This document shows positions 45,286 through 52,631 of a DNA stretch of 56,565 nt, piece by piece. Origin of the DNA: Collinsella aerofaciens (GTDB lineage Bacteria > Actinomycetota > Coriobacteriia > Coriobacteriales > Coriobacteriaceae); assembly GCF_015554145.1 (NCBI RefSeq), contig NZ_JADNHZ010000020.1, forward strand, positions 1-56,565. The letters run 5' to 3'. Both the position numbers and the translations under genes were made by a program. Within the stretch, counting starts at the first letter, position 1, and the number at the start of each line of letters is the position of its first letter. The notes below the pieces were generated by a model. The model was not told where the DNA came from, searched no databases, and saw only the letters and a list, made by a program, of their open reading frames with translations.

Positions 45286-45975
45286 CTAGCGCACCACCAT
45301 CGTCGAGAAGTAGCTACCCCGATCGGGCACATCGTCGAGCGAGCGGTACACGCGCTCGCCCGGAAGCCCACAATCCTCTACGAGCTCGGCACCGTCGAAG
45401 GCGCCCTCCTCGCGAAGGATGCGCTTCGTGTCCGCAAGCGAGCGGCGCGCCTTCATGACCACCTTCGTCCCCGGCCAGCCGATTGCGCGGCGCACGTCGT
45501 CGTAGCCGCCGGGCACGATGTGCAGAGGCGACGACATCTCGGGCGTGAGGTCGCGCTCGAGCGCCGCGGCGACCGCGCAGAAGCTCGGCACGCCGGGAAT
45601 GGCGCGCGCCTCGAACCCGTGGGCGCGCACGTCGGGCGCTATGCGCTGGAAGGTGGCGTAGATGCTCGGGTCCCCCAGGTTCAGCAGCGCGACGTCGCGG
45701 GCCGCATCCAGGTGCGCGACAAGCTCGCGAACAAGCGAGGCATGCTCGGCCGCGCGGCGCTCGAGATCGCGCGTCATCGAGAATCGCACGGGGATCACCG
45801 TCTTGCCTGTAAAGTCGACGGCGCCGCGCACGATGTCGAGCGCGACCATGGCCCCGTCCGCCGTCTGCGGTGCGGCGATGACCGGACACGATTCGATTGT
45901 GCGGACGGCCTTGATCGTGAGAAGCTCGGGGTCGCCAGGCCCCGTACCCACCCCGTGCAGCACGCCTTTACTCAT
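45286..45975 (-). CDS. cbiL: Cobalt-precorrin-2 C20-methyltransferase
   Basis: This 229-residue enzyme adds a methyl at C20 of cobalt-factor II / precorrin-2. It has GVLHGVGTGPGDPELLTIKAV, SCPVIAAPQTADG, VALLNLGDPSIYATFQRI near residue 100, and IPGVPSFCAVAAAL. The ATG at 45975 is preferred; it overlaps the cbiD stop by 8 bases. It is the first methylase acting after cobalt insertion by CbiK. Confidence 0.92.
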   Translation of the reverse strand: MSKGVLHGVGTGPGDPELLTIKAVRTIESCPVIAAPQTADGAMVALDIVRGAVDFTGKTVIPVRFSMTRDLERRAAEHASLVRELVAHLDAARDVALLNLGDPSIYATFQRIAPDVRAHGFEARAIPGVPSFCAVAAALERDLTPEMSSPLHIVPGGYDDVRRAIGWPGTKVVMKARRSLADTKRILREEGAFDGAELVEDCGLPGERVYRSLDDVPDRGSYFSTMVVR

Positions 45976-47152
45976 ACGTCGCCCCCAATTCCCCGATGAC
46001 TGCATCGGCGCCCGACGTGCGGAAAAGCTCGCGGCGCTCGGCGTCGAACACGACCGCGGCGATGTCGCATGCGCCCGCCGCGCGGCGGCGCAACCTGTCC
46101 TCGATTGCCGCGGCGAGCGAGGCGCGCGCAGCGTCCCCCACGCCGGCGGCCTCGATTACCTCGAGCGCCGCCGTGGTCGTGACCGACGACATGATCTCGC
46201 GCACGGTCTTCGCGCCCGCGCCGACCAAGGCCGCGTGGGCGGCCAGAATCTCCGCGCGGCAGTCGGCGGTACGCGAATGGGTGTCCATGATGCCGCCAGC
46301 GACCTTCACCAGCTTGCCGATGTGTCCCACAAGAAGGACATTGGTGAATCCCTCGCGAACGCAGCAATCAATCGCATCGCCCACAAAGTTGGAGATGAAG
46401 ACCACCGGCGCACCGTTTAGGTGGAAATGCCCCGAGATGAACTGCCCGCCGTAGTTGCCGGGCGTGAGCACGACTCCGCGCCGCCCCATAGCCGCATGCT
46501 GCCGGATCTCGAGCTCGATGCTGTCGCGCAAGGCAGCGAGGCTGCGCGGCTCGACGATGCCCGTCGTGCCCAGGATGGAGATGCCGCCCTCTATCCCCAG
46601 GTGCGGGTTGAAGGTCTTTTCGGCAAGGGAAACGCCCTCGGGTACCGAAATCGTCACAGCAATATTTCCAGAAAAGCCGTGCGCGGCGCACACCTCGCGC
46701 ACCGCCGAAGTGATCATCGCGCGCGGCGTCGCGTTGATGGCGGCCGCCCCAACCGGCTGCTCGAGCCCGGGCAACGTCACGCGCCCCACGCCCACGCCGC
46801 CATCGACGGAAACTTCCGATTCGCGCGCGGGCACGTCCTTGCCGCCCGCAGCACCCGTGCCCGACCCCGCATGTTCCACGCGCGCGTACACAAGCACGCC
46901 GTCGGTCACATCGGCATCGTCGCCTGCGTCCTTTCGCACGGCGCACTGGGCGCACCCCTCGCCGATGCATGCGTCGATCACGTTCGCCTCGACGGGCAGC
47001 CCGCCGGGGGTGACGATCGACACGAGGCCGACAGGCTTTCGTGACAAGAGCATCTCGCAGGCTGCCTTCGCCGCGAGCGCGGCGCAGCTCCCCGTGGTGT
47101 AGCCGCAGCGCAGGCGGGTCGTCCCGGTATATATGTAATGCTCGAAGGCCAC
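45968..47152 (-). CDS. cbiD: Cobalt-precorrin-5B C1-methyltransferase CbiD
   Basis: This 394-residue enzyme methylates C1 in the anaerobic route. The signature RCGYTTGSCAALAAKAA lies near the start. GISILGTTGIVEPRS and ISVPEGVSLAEKTFNPHLGIEG mark the middle, and VVFISNFVGDAIDCCVREGFTNVLLVGHIGKLVKVAGG the end region. The start is likely GTG at 47152, one base after the cbiF stop; a frame to 47185 would extend into cbiF. It has no aerobic counterpart of the same fold, so it supports the anaerobic pathway. Confidence 0.92.
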   Translation of the reverse strand: MAFEHYIYTGTTRLRCGYTTGSCAALAAKAACEMLLSRKPVGLVSIVTPGGLPVEANVIDACIGEGCAQCAVRKDAGDDADVTDGVLVYARVEHAGSGTGAAGGKDVPARESEVSVDGGVGVGRVTLPGLEQPVGAAAINATPRAMITSAVREVCAAHGFSGNIAVTISVPEGVSLAEKTFNPHLGIEGGISILGTTGIVEPRSLAALRDSIELEIRQHAAMGRRGVVLTPGNYGGQFISGHFHLNGAPVVFISNFVGDAIDCCVREGFTNVLLVGHIGKLVKVAGGIMDTHSRTADCRAEILAAHAALVGAGAKTVREIMSSVTTTAALEVIEAAGVGDAARASLAAAIEDRLRRRAAGACDIAAVVFDAERRELFRTSGADAVIGELGATYE

Positions 47153-47153
47153 G

Positions 47154-47945
47154 CTAGCTGCTCGCCTTCCGATACCCCGTGGCAAACGAAGGGTCGTAAA
47201 GCTTGCTGCGCTCGTACGACTCCGTTTGCGCGCCGTTGTGCGAAAGCCCGCCGCGAGCTCCGAGCACGCGGCCCACCACCACGAGCGCCGTGCGGTCGAT
47301 GCCCTCTCGCGCGCCCGCGTCGGCGAGCGTGCCCACTGTGCATCGCACCACGCGCTCCTCAGGCCAGGTCGCCTTGTACACGAGCGCGGCCGGCTCGTCG
47401 GAGCTGCGGCCCGCGGCCAAAAGCTCGGCGGAAAGCTCGGCGAGCATACCCGAGCTCAGGAAGATGACCATAGTCGAGCCGCTTTCCGCCATGGTGCGCA
47501 TGCCCTCGCCCGCGGGCATGGGGGTGCGCCCGGAAAGCCGCGTGATCACGACCGACTGGCTGATTCCCGGCAGCGTGTATTCCTGGCGAAGCGCCGCCGC
47601 GGCACCGCAAAAGCTCGACACGCCGGGCACCACCTCGTAGACCACGCCGCGCGCGTCGAGCGCGTCCATCTGCTCCTGGATGGCGCCGTACAGGCACGGG
47701 TCGCCCGTGTGCAGGCGCACCACTTCCTCGCCCCGCGCATCCGCCGCGCACATCACGTCGAGCACTTCCTCCAAGGTCATGTGCGCGCTGTCGTAGACGA
47801 CGCAGGATTCCTTGCACTCGGCGAGCAGCTCGGGGTTCACAAGGCTCCCCGCCCAAACGACCACGTCGGCCGCGCGTAGAAGACGCGCCCCGCGCAGCGT
47901 GATAAGGTCGGCGGCGCCCGAACCTGCGCCAACGATATGAATCAT
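47154..47945 (-). CDS. cbiF: Cobalt-precorrin-4 C11-methyltransferase
   Basis: This 263-residue methylase acts at C11. Motifs are MIHIVGAGSGAADLITLRG, VWAGSLVNPELL, VVRLHTGDPCLYGAIQEQ near residue 83, VPGVSSFCGAAAAL and ITRLSGRTPMP. GGAAGGCTCGG precedes the ATG at 47945, so the longer GTG frame to 48089 is not favoured. It is the first gene of the 17-gene minus-strand operon. No clear riboswitch was found in the same orientation before it. Confidence 0.92.
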   Translation of the reverse strand: MIHIVGAGSGAADLITLRGARLLRAADVVVWAGSLVNPELLAECKESCVVYDSAHMTLEEVLDVMCAADARGEEVVRLHTGDPCLYGAIQEQMDALDARGVVYEVVPGVSSFCGAAAALRQEYTLPGISQSVVITRLSGRTPMPAGEGMRTMAESGSTMVIFLSSGMLAELSAELLAAGRSSDEPAALVYKATWPEERVVRCTVGTLADAGAREGIDRTALVVVGRVLGARGGLSHNGAQTESYERSKLYDPSFATGYRKASS

Positions 47946-48147
47946 CCGAGCCTTCCCTTCCCGTTTCTCATCGCAACCGTTTACGCCGCCATTCGCGCAG
48001 CGGGCAAAACACGGCGCCTGCGGCAGCAATCGGCGCAAATACGCAGGCAGGAGGCGCAATGCCGCCCGCGCTGGCTTTGACACGTTCACAAGTGCCCACT
48101 ATCATAGTAAAAGTTTCGGCAACGAGCATATGACAATCGGATAAAAG

Positions 48148-48285
48148 GAAATGACCGGCGCGGCGCCTGCACAGCCCGCGCTGGCTTGCGGAGGGAACCA
48201 GGTGGGAATCCTGGGCAAGGGACATTACTGTATAGGACGCGCGAGCGAACCGCCTCGCGCCCCAAGCCAGACTGCTTCGCCTTTT
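48148..48285 (+). ncRNA. Cobalamin riboswitch upstream of cbiK
   Basis: The conserved class I core is visible: GAGGGAACCAGGTGGGAATC, then CCTGGGCAAGGGACATTACTGTA, and after a GC stem the B12 box AAGCCAGACTGC near 48263. An expression-platform hairpin CACGGCatcGCCGTG follows at 48289-48303. It faces the cbiK-transporter operon and would lower its expression when adenosylcobalamin is plentiful. Boundaries are approximate. The part of the gap left of it (47946-48147) holds no other element I recognise. Confidence 0.88.
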
Positions 48286-48403
48286 CCTCACGGCATCGCC
48301 GTGGCGTTAGCTCCTTGTGAACCCCGAGGGGTGCGCTTTTCTTTCGCTTGTGCCGACAAGCAACTGTCGCCGGGGGACCGGCAAACCGAGGAAAGGAAAA
48401 ACC

Positions 48404-49330
48404 ATGTCCGACCAGATGTCACGCCGCGGCTTCATGGGCGCCGCAGCAACCGGAGCCGTCGCGCTCGCCGGAGTCGCGCTCGCGGGCTGCTCCAACACCT
48501 CCGCGAGTTCCGAGAAATCTAGTGAAAAGGAGAAGGCCGCGAAGCCGGTCATCCTCGTCACGAGCTTCGGCACGAGCTACAACGACTCGCGCCACATCAC
48601 CATCGGCGCCATCGAAGACGCTATCCGCGAGAAGTACTGGCAGGACTACGACATCCGCCGCGCCTTCACCGCGCAGATCATCATCGACAAGCTGAAGAAG
48701 CGCGACGGCATCACGATCGACAACATGACCGAGGCGCTTGACCGCTGCGTGGAAGACGGCGTGAAGGAAATCGTCGTGCAGCCGACGCATCTCATGGCTG
48801 GCCTGGAATACGCCGACGTGAAAGACGAGCTCGACAAGTACGCCGACAAGTTCGACAAGATCTCGCTCGGCGACCCGCTGCTCACCTCCGACGACGACTA
48901 CAAAAAGGTGGCCGCAGCCATTAAGGAGAACATGGCGTCCTTCGACGACGGCGAGACGGCGCTGTGCCTCATGGGCCACGGCACCGAAGCCGATTCCAAC
49001 GCCGACTATGCCAAGATGCAGGAAGTGTTCAAGAACGAGGGTTTGACGCAGTTCTTCGTCGGCACCGTCGAGGCTGAACCGACCTGCGAGGATGTTATCG
49101 CCGCCGCGAGCGCCGCAGGCTACAAGAAGGCCGTGCTCGCGCCGTTCATGGTGGTCGCGGGCGACCACGCGAACAACGACATGGCAGACGAGACCGACCC
49201 CGACAGCTGGGCTGCGAAGTTCGTGGCCGCCGGCTTCGAAGTGACGTGCCTGCTCCAGGGTCTGGGACAGAACGTCGCGGTCGACGACATCTACGTCTCG
49301 CACGTGGACGACGCCATCGCCAAGCTGTAA
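48404..49330 (+). CDS. cbiK: Exported sirohydrochlorin cobaltochelatase CbiK (Tat lipoprotein)
   Basis: This 308-residue class II chelatase inserts cobalt into sirohydrochlorin, the first step of anaerobic corrin synthesis. PVILVTSFGTSYNDSRHIT opens the mature domain. VQPTHLMAGLEY and VVAGDHANNDMA supply the two metal-binding histidines, and LCLMGHGTEADSNADY is also typical. Unusually the N-terminus carries a twin-arginine motif SRRGFMG and lipobox LAGC (Cys 29), so it should be exported and lipid-anchored. AGGAAAGG precedes the ATG. It leads a riboswitch-controlled operon with an ABC importer. An outside role such as tetrapyrrole or metal capture is possible. Confidence 0.9.
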   Translation: MSDQMSRRGFMGAAATGAVALAGVALAGCSNTSASSEKSSEKEKAAKPVILVTSFGTSYNDSRHITIGAIEDAIREKYWQDYDIRRAFTAQIIIDKLKKRDGITIDNMTEALDRCVEDGVKEIVVQPTHLMAGLEYADVKDELDKYADKFDKISLGDPLLTSDDDYKKVAAAIKENMASFDDGETALCLMGHGTEADSNADYAKMQEVFKNEGLTQFFVGTVEAEPTCEDVIAAASAAGYKKAVLAPFMVVAGDHANNDMADETDPDSWAAKFVAAGFEVTCLLQGLGQNVAVDDIYVSHVDDAIAKL

Positions 49331-49476
49331 ACTCGCCGCGCACGGGGGCGCCGGTCGCGTCCCCGTGCAACGGGCATGCGCCTTTCCCCGACTGACGACG
49401 CATGCCCGTTGCATTCGCATCCCGACCGCCCACCGCACGGCACGGGCGGTCGAAGCGATTGAAAGGAACCCCCTCC

Positions 49477-50010
49477 ATGTTGAAGAAAACCCTCGTCTTC
49501 GCCCTGTCGGCGGCGCTTTTCGCGTTCTCGCTCGCCGGCTGCGCCGGAAATTCAATCGACAGCGCAAAGGCAAGCGATGCCGATTCCCAGGAAAAGACCG
49601 AACAGGCGGCCGATGCGCCCGCGGGCGCAAGCGCTGCCCCCATCACCGCCGACAAGGTGGCCGACGGCACCTATCCAATCACCGTAGATTCCAGCTCGAA
49701 CATGTTCAGGATCGTGGACGCCCAGCTCATCGTGGAAAACGGCTCCATGCACTGCGTGATGACGCTTTCCGGCACGGGCTACGGCAAGCTCTTCATGGGC
49801 ACGGGCGACGAGGCTGCCGCCGCGAGCGAGGCCGACTTCATCCCCTATGTGGAAAACGCGGAAGGCAAGTACACCTACGACGTGCCCGTTGATGCGCTCG
49901 ACGAGGACACCGCCTGTGCCGCGTGGAGTATTAGAAAAGAGCAGTGGTACGACCGCACACTTGTGTTCGAATCCGCCGGCGTCGATCTGCGCGCCGACGC
50001 ACTGAAGTAA
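49477..50010 (+). CDS. Small lipoprotein of unknown function with a beta-rich domain
   Basis: This 177-residue protein starts with a lipoprotein signal (FALSAALFAFSLAGCAGN; lipid Cys near 22) and an Ala/Asp/Ser linker. One beta-rich domain follows from DGTYPITVDSSSN to RTLVFESAG. That domain has the same layout as the N-terminal region of the neighbouring binding protein: DGTY/YTV start, SGTGYGKLFM versus SSSNYDKMTV, VPVDALDED versus IPVTLDED. It is therefore a likely paired extracellular module for corrinoid, tetrapyrrole or metal capture. GAAAGGAA precedes the ATG. No named family could be assigned. Confidence 0.75.
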   Translation: MLKKTLVFALSAALFAFSLAGCAGNSIDSAKASDADSQEKTEQAADAPAGASAAPITADKVADGTYPITVDSSSNMFRIVDAQLIVENGSMHCVMTLSGTGYGKLFMGTGDEAAAASEADFIPYVENAEGKYTYDVPVDALDEDTACAAWSIRKEQWYDRTLVFESAGVDLRADALK

Positions 50011-50014
50011 CGCC

Positions 50015-51586
50015 ATGCGGTCGATTCTTCCCAAGGGGGAAAACAGGAAGCTCCACAGCATCGCGGCGCGCGCGATCGCCTGCGTTCTCGTCGCCCTGCT
50101 CGCGCTTCCCTTCGCGGGGTGCAGTGCGAGCCCGAACGCGACCGGTGGCACGGCGGGCTCTCAGGAATACACGGTGAGCGTCTCGCTTTCCGGCGGGTCA
50201 GGGCGCGCAAGCATCGCCTCACCCACCACAATTGTGAAGGATGGCGACACCTACACCGCGACCATCACCTGGTCGAGTTCAAACTACGACAAGATGACCG
50301 TCGACGGCGTGGACTACGCGCCCGTAAACGACGGCGGCAACTCCACGTTCGAGATACCCGTCACGCTCGACGAGGACATCGCCGTGTCGGCCGAGACCGT
50401 CGCCATGTCGACGCCGCACACCATCGACTACACGCTCCACTTCGACTCATCCACCATGAAGGAGAAATCGGGCGACGATGCAAGCGGCGGCTCCCCTGCG
50501 GGAACGGCTTCAAGCGCCGCGGCCGACTTCCACAACGCCGATTTGGGCTGCGGCTGGGAGCCGACGGGAGCGCTTCAGCTTGAATACGCCGAGCACTTCA
50601 CTGTCGACGAGTTCGAAGGCGGTCTGCGGCTTATCTGCGTTTCGAATGGGGAGCGTTTCCTCGTAGTGCCGCAAGATGCGAAGGTACCTGATGGGTTGAG
50701 CTCCGACATCGCGGTCATAAGGCGCCCCGCCGACAAGGTGTACCTCGTGTCGTCGGCGACGATGTGCCTGGTCGACGCGCTCGATGCGAACGACAATATC
50801 ATCATGTCGGGCACGAAGGCCGACGATTGCTCGGTCGCAGGCTTCAAAAGCGCGCTCGAAAGTGGGGCGATCGCCTACGGCGGCAAGTACAGCGCGCCCG
50901 ACTACGAGCGAATATCGGCCTCGGGCTGCACGCTCGCCATCGAGAACACCATGATCAACCACACGCCCGATGTGAAGGAAAAGCTGCAGAAGCTCGGGCT
51001 CGTCGTGCTCACCGAACAGTCGTCGAGCGAGCCCGAAGCACTCGGGCGCGTCGAGTGGATTAAGCTTTTCGGCGTCCTGTTCGACAAGGAAGACGAGGCC
51101 GCGCACCTGTTCAACGAGCAGAAGGCCCGCGTCGAGCAAACGTCGGGGCTCGCGTCGTCAGGTAAAACCGTGGCGTATTTCTACATTAACTCGAACGGGG
51201 CCGCCGTCACGCGGCGGGCGGGCGACTACGTGGCGCAGATGATCGAGCTTGCAGGCGGCAGCTACGCGCTCGATGACGCGCAGGCGTCGTCGACGTCAGG
51301 TTCGTCAGTAACGCTCGAAATGGAGCGCTTCTACGCGACGGCGAAGGATGCCGACATTATCGTCTACAACGGCACCATCGACGAGTCAGTTACCACCTTG
51401 AACGACTTCGTAGGCAAAAACGCGCTATTGTCGCAGTTCAAAGCCGTGAAGAACGGCAACGTCTGGGTCACAAGCGCCGACATGTACCAGCAGATGACTT
51501 CTACCGCCGACATTATCGACGAGCTGCACGGGGCGTTCACCGGCAATGACGCGAGCGACTTCCATTATCTGAGGAAGCTCGGTTAG
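50015..51586 (+). CDS. Substrate-binding lipoprotein of a BtuF/FecB-type ABC transporter
   Basis: This 523-residue lipoprotein (LVALLALPFAGCSAS signal) has two parts. The first about 130 residues are an uncharacterised beta domain (VSLSGGSGRASIASP ... FEIPVTLDEDIAVSAET) shared with the preceding gene. From about residue 190 comes a class III binding-protein fold: NGERFLVVPQDAKVPD, KVYLVSSATMCLVDALD, LGLVVLTEQSSSEPEALGRVEWIKLFG, and an end section with VTSADMYQQMTSTADIIDELHG. It lies 4 bases after the lipoprotein gene and 4 before the permease. Corrinoid is the likely cargo from the riboswitch, but heme, siderophore or cobalt chelates are possible. Confidence 0.85.
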   Translation: MRSILPKGENRKLHSIAARAIACVLVALLALPFAGCSASPNATGGTAGSQEYTVSVSLSGGSGRASIASPTTIVKDGDTYTATITWSSSNYDKMTVDGVDYAPVNDGGNSTFEIPVTLDEDIAVSAETVAMSTPHTIDYTLHFDSSTMKEKSGDDASGGSPAGTASSAAADFHNADLGCGWEPTGALQLEYAEHFTVDEFEGGLRLICVSNGERFLVVPQDAKVPDGLSSDIAVIRRPADKVYLVSSATMCLVDALDANDNIIMSGTKADDCSVAGFKSALESGAIAYGGKYSAPDYERISASGCTLAIENTMINHTPDVKEKLQKLGLVVLTEQSSSEPEALGRVEWIKLFGVLFDKEDEAAHLFNEQKARVEQTSGLASSGKTVAYFYINSNGAAVTRRAGDYVAQMIELAGGSYALDDAQASSTSGSSVTLEMERFYATAKDADIIVYNGTIDESVTTLNDFVGKNALLSQFKAVKNGNVWVTSADMYQQMTSTADIIDELHGAFTGNDASDFHYLRKLG

Positions 51587-51590
51587 CGCC

Positions 51591-52631
51591 ATGAGAAGCC
51601 GGTTTTCCATGGCATACGACGAATCGGGGCGCGCCGCGCGGTGTCGCGTCGTGACGGCGCTGCTCGCTGTTGCCCTCATCGTGCTCGTCGGGGCCAACCT
51701 GTGCATCGGGAGCGTGCTCGTGCCCGCAGACCACATCCCCGGCATCCTTTCGGGCGGCGCGGCCAATTCCATGGAAAGCCAGGTCATCTGGGAGATTCGC
51801 CTGCCGCGCGTGCTTTCAGCCGTGCTTCTCGGCGGGGCACTTTCGCTTTCCGGGTTCCTGCTGCAGACGTTTTTCAACAACCCCATCGCCGACCCGTTCA
51901 TCTTGGGCGTCTCCTCGGGCGCAAAGTTCGTTGTCGCGCTTACGATGATCGTGCTTCTAGGCGCGAACCAGGCCATGTCCTCGCCGGCCATGGTGGCCGC
52001 AGCGTTTCTGGGCTCGCTTATCACCATCGGCTTCGTGCTCCTCATCGCACGGCGCATAAGTTCCATGGCCATGCTCATCGTGGCGGGCGTCATGGTGGGA
52101 TACATCTGCTCGGCGGCGACGAACTTCCTCATCGCCTTCGCCGACGACCAGTCCATCGTGAACCTGCACAACTGGTCTTTGGGTAGCTTCTCGGGTTCGA
52201 GCTGGGACGACGTTGCGGTCATCGCGGTCGTGGTGATCACCGTGAGCGCATGCGTATTCGCGATATCGAAGCCCCTTTCCGCCTTCCAGCTGGGAGAAGC
52301 CTACGCGAAAAGCGTCGGCGTGAACGTCGCACGCTTCCGCGTGGTGCTCGTCCTTCTAGCGAGCATGCTCTCCGCCTGCGTGACCGCGTTCGCTGGTCCG
52401 GTGTCGTTCGTAGGCATCGCGGTTCCGCATCTCGTGAAGTCGGCGCTAAAGTCGTCGAAACCCATCCGCGTGATTCCTGCGTGCTTCTTGGGAGGCGCCA
52501 TCTTCTGCGCGGGCTGCGATTTGATCGCACGTACGCTGTTCTCTCCCGTTGAGCTTTCCATCAGCGCCGTCACCGCCATCTTCGGCGCGCCGGTGGTTAT
52601 CGCGCTCATGTTGAAGAAGCGGGTGAGGTAG
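51591..52631 (+). CDS. BtuC/FecCD-family ABC permease
   Basis: This 346-residue permease has about ten membrane helices. Diagnostic segments are VIWEIRLPRVLSAVLLGGAL near residue 63, SGFLLQTFFNNPIADPFILG, NLHNWSLGSFSGSSWDDV, and GPVSFVGIAVPHLVK near 270. It contacts the ATPase encoded next; their genes are adjacent (TAG then ATG). A second in-frame ATG at 51609 has a GAGAAG upstream and could be the true start. Confidence 0.92.
   Translation: MRSRFSMAYDESGRAARCRVVTALLAVALIVLVGANLCIGSVLVPADHIPGILSGGAANSMESQVIWEIRLPRVLSAVLLGGALSLSGFLLQTFFNNPIADPFILGVSSGAKFVVALTMIVLLGANQAMSSPAMVAAAFLGSLITIGFVLLIARRISSMAMLIVAGVMVGYICSAATNFLIAFADDQSIVNLHNWSLGSFSGSSWDDVAVIAVVVITVSACVFAISKPLSAFQLGEAYAKSVGVNVARFRVVLVLLASMLSACVTAFAGPVSFVGIAVPHLVKSALKSSKPIRVIPACFLGGAIFCAGCDLIARTLFSPVELSISAVTAIFGAPVVIALMLKKRVR

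Noticed and set aside
43924-45999. Plus-strand open frame of 691 codons across cbiG and cbiL
   Set aside because: It is Arg/His/Ala-rich with no recognisable domain, and both genes beneath it on the minus strand have complete family motifs.
47946-48147. Second cobalamin riboswitch on the minus strand before cbiF
   Set aside because: No B12 box or conserved core could be found on that strand.
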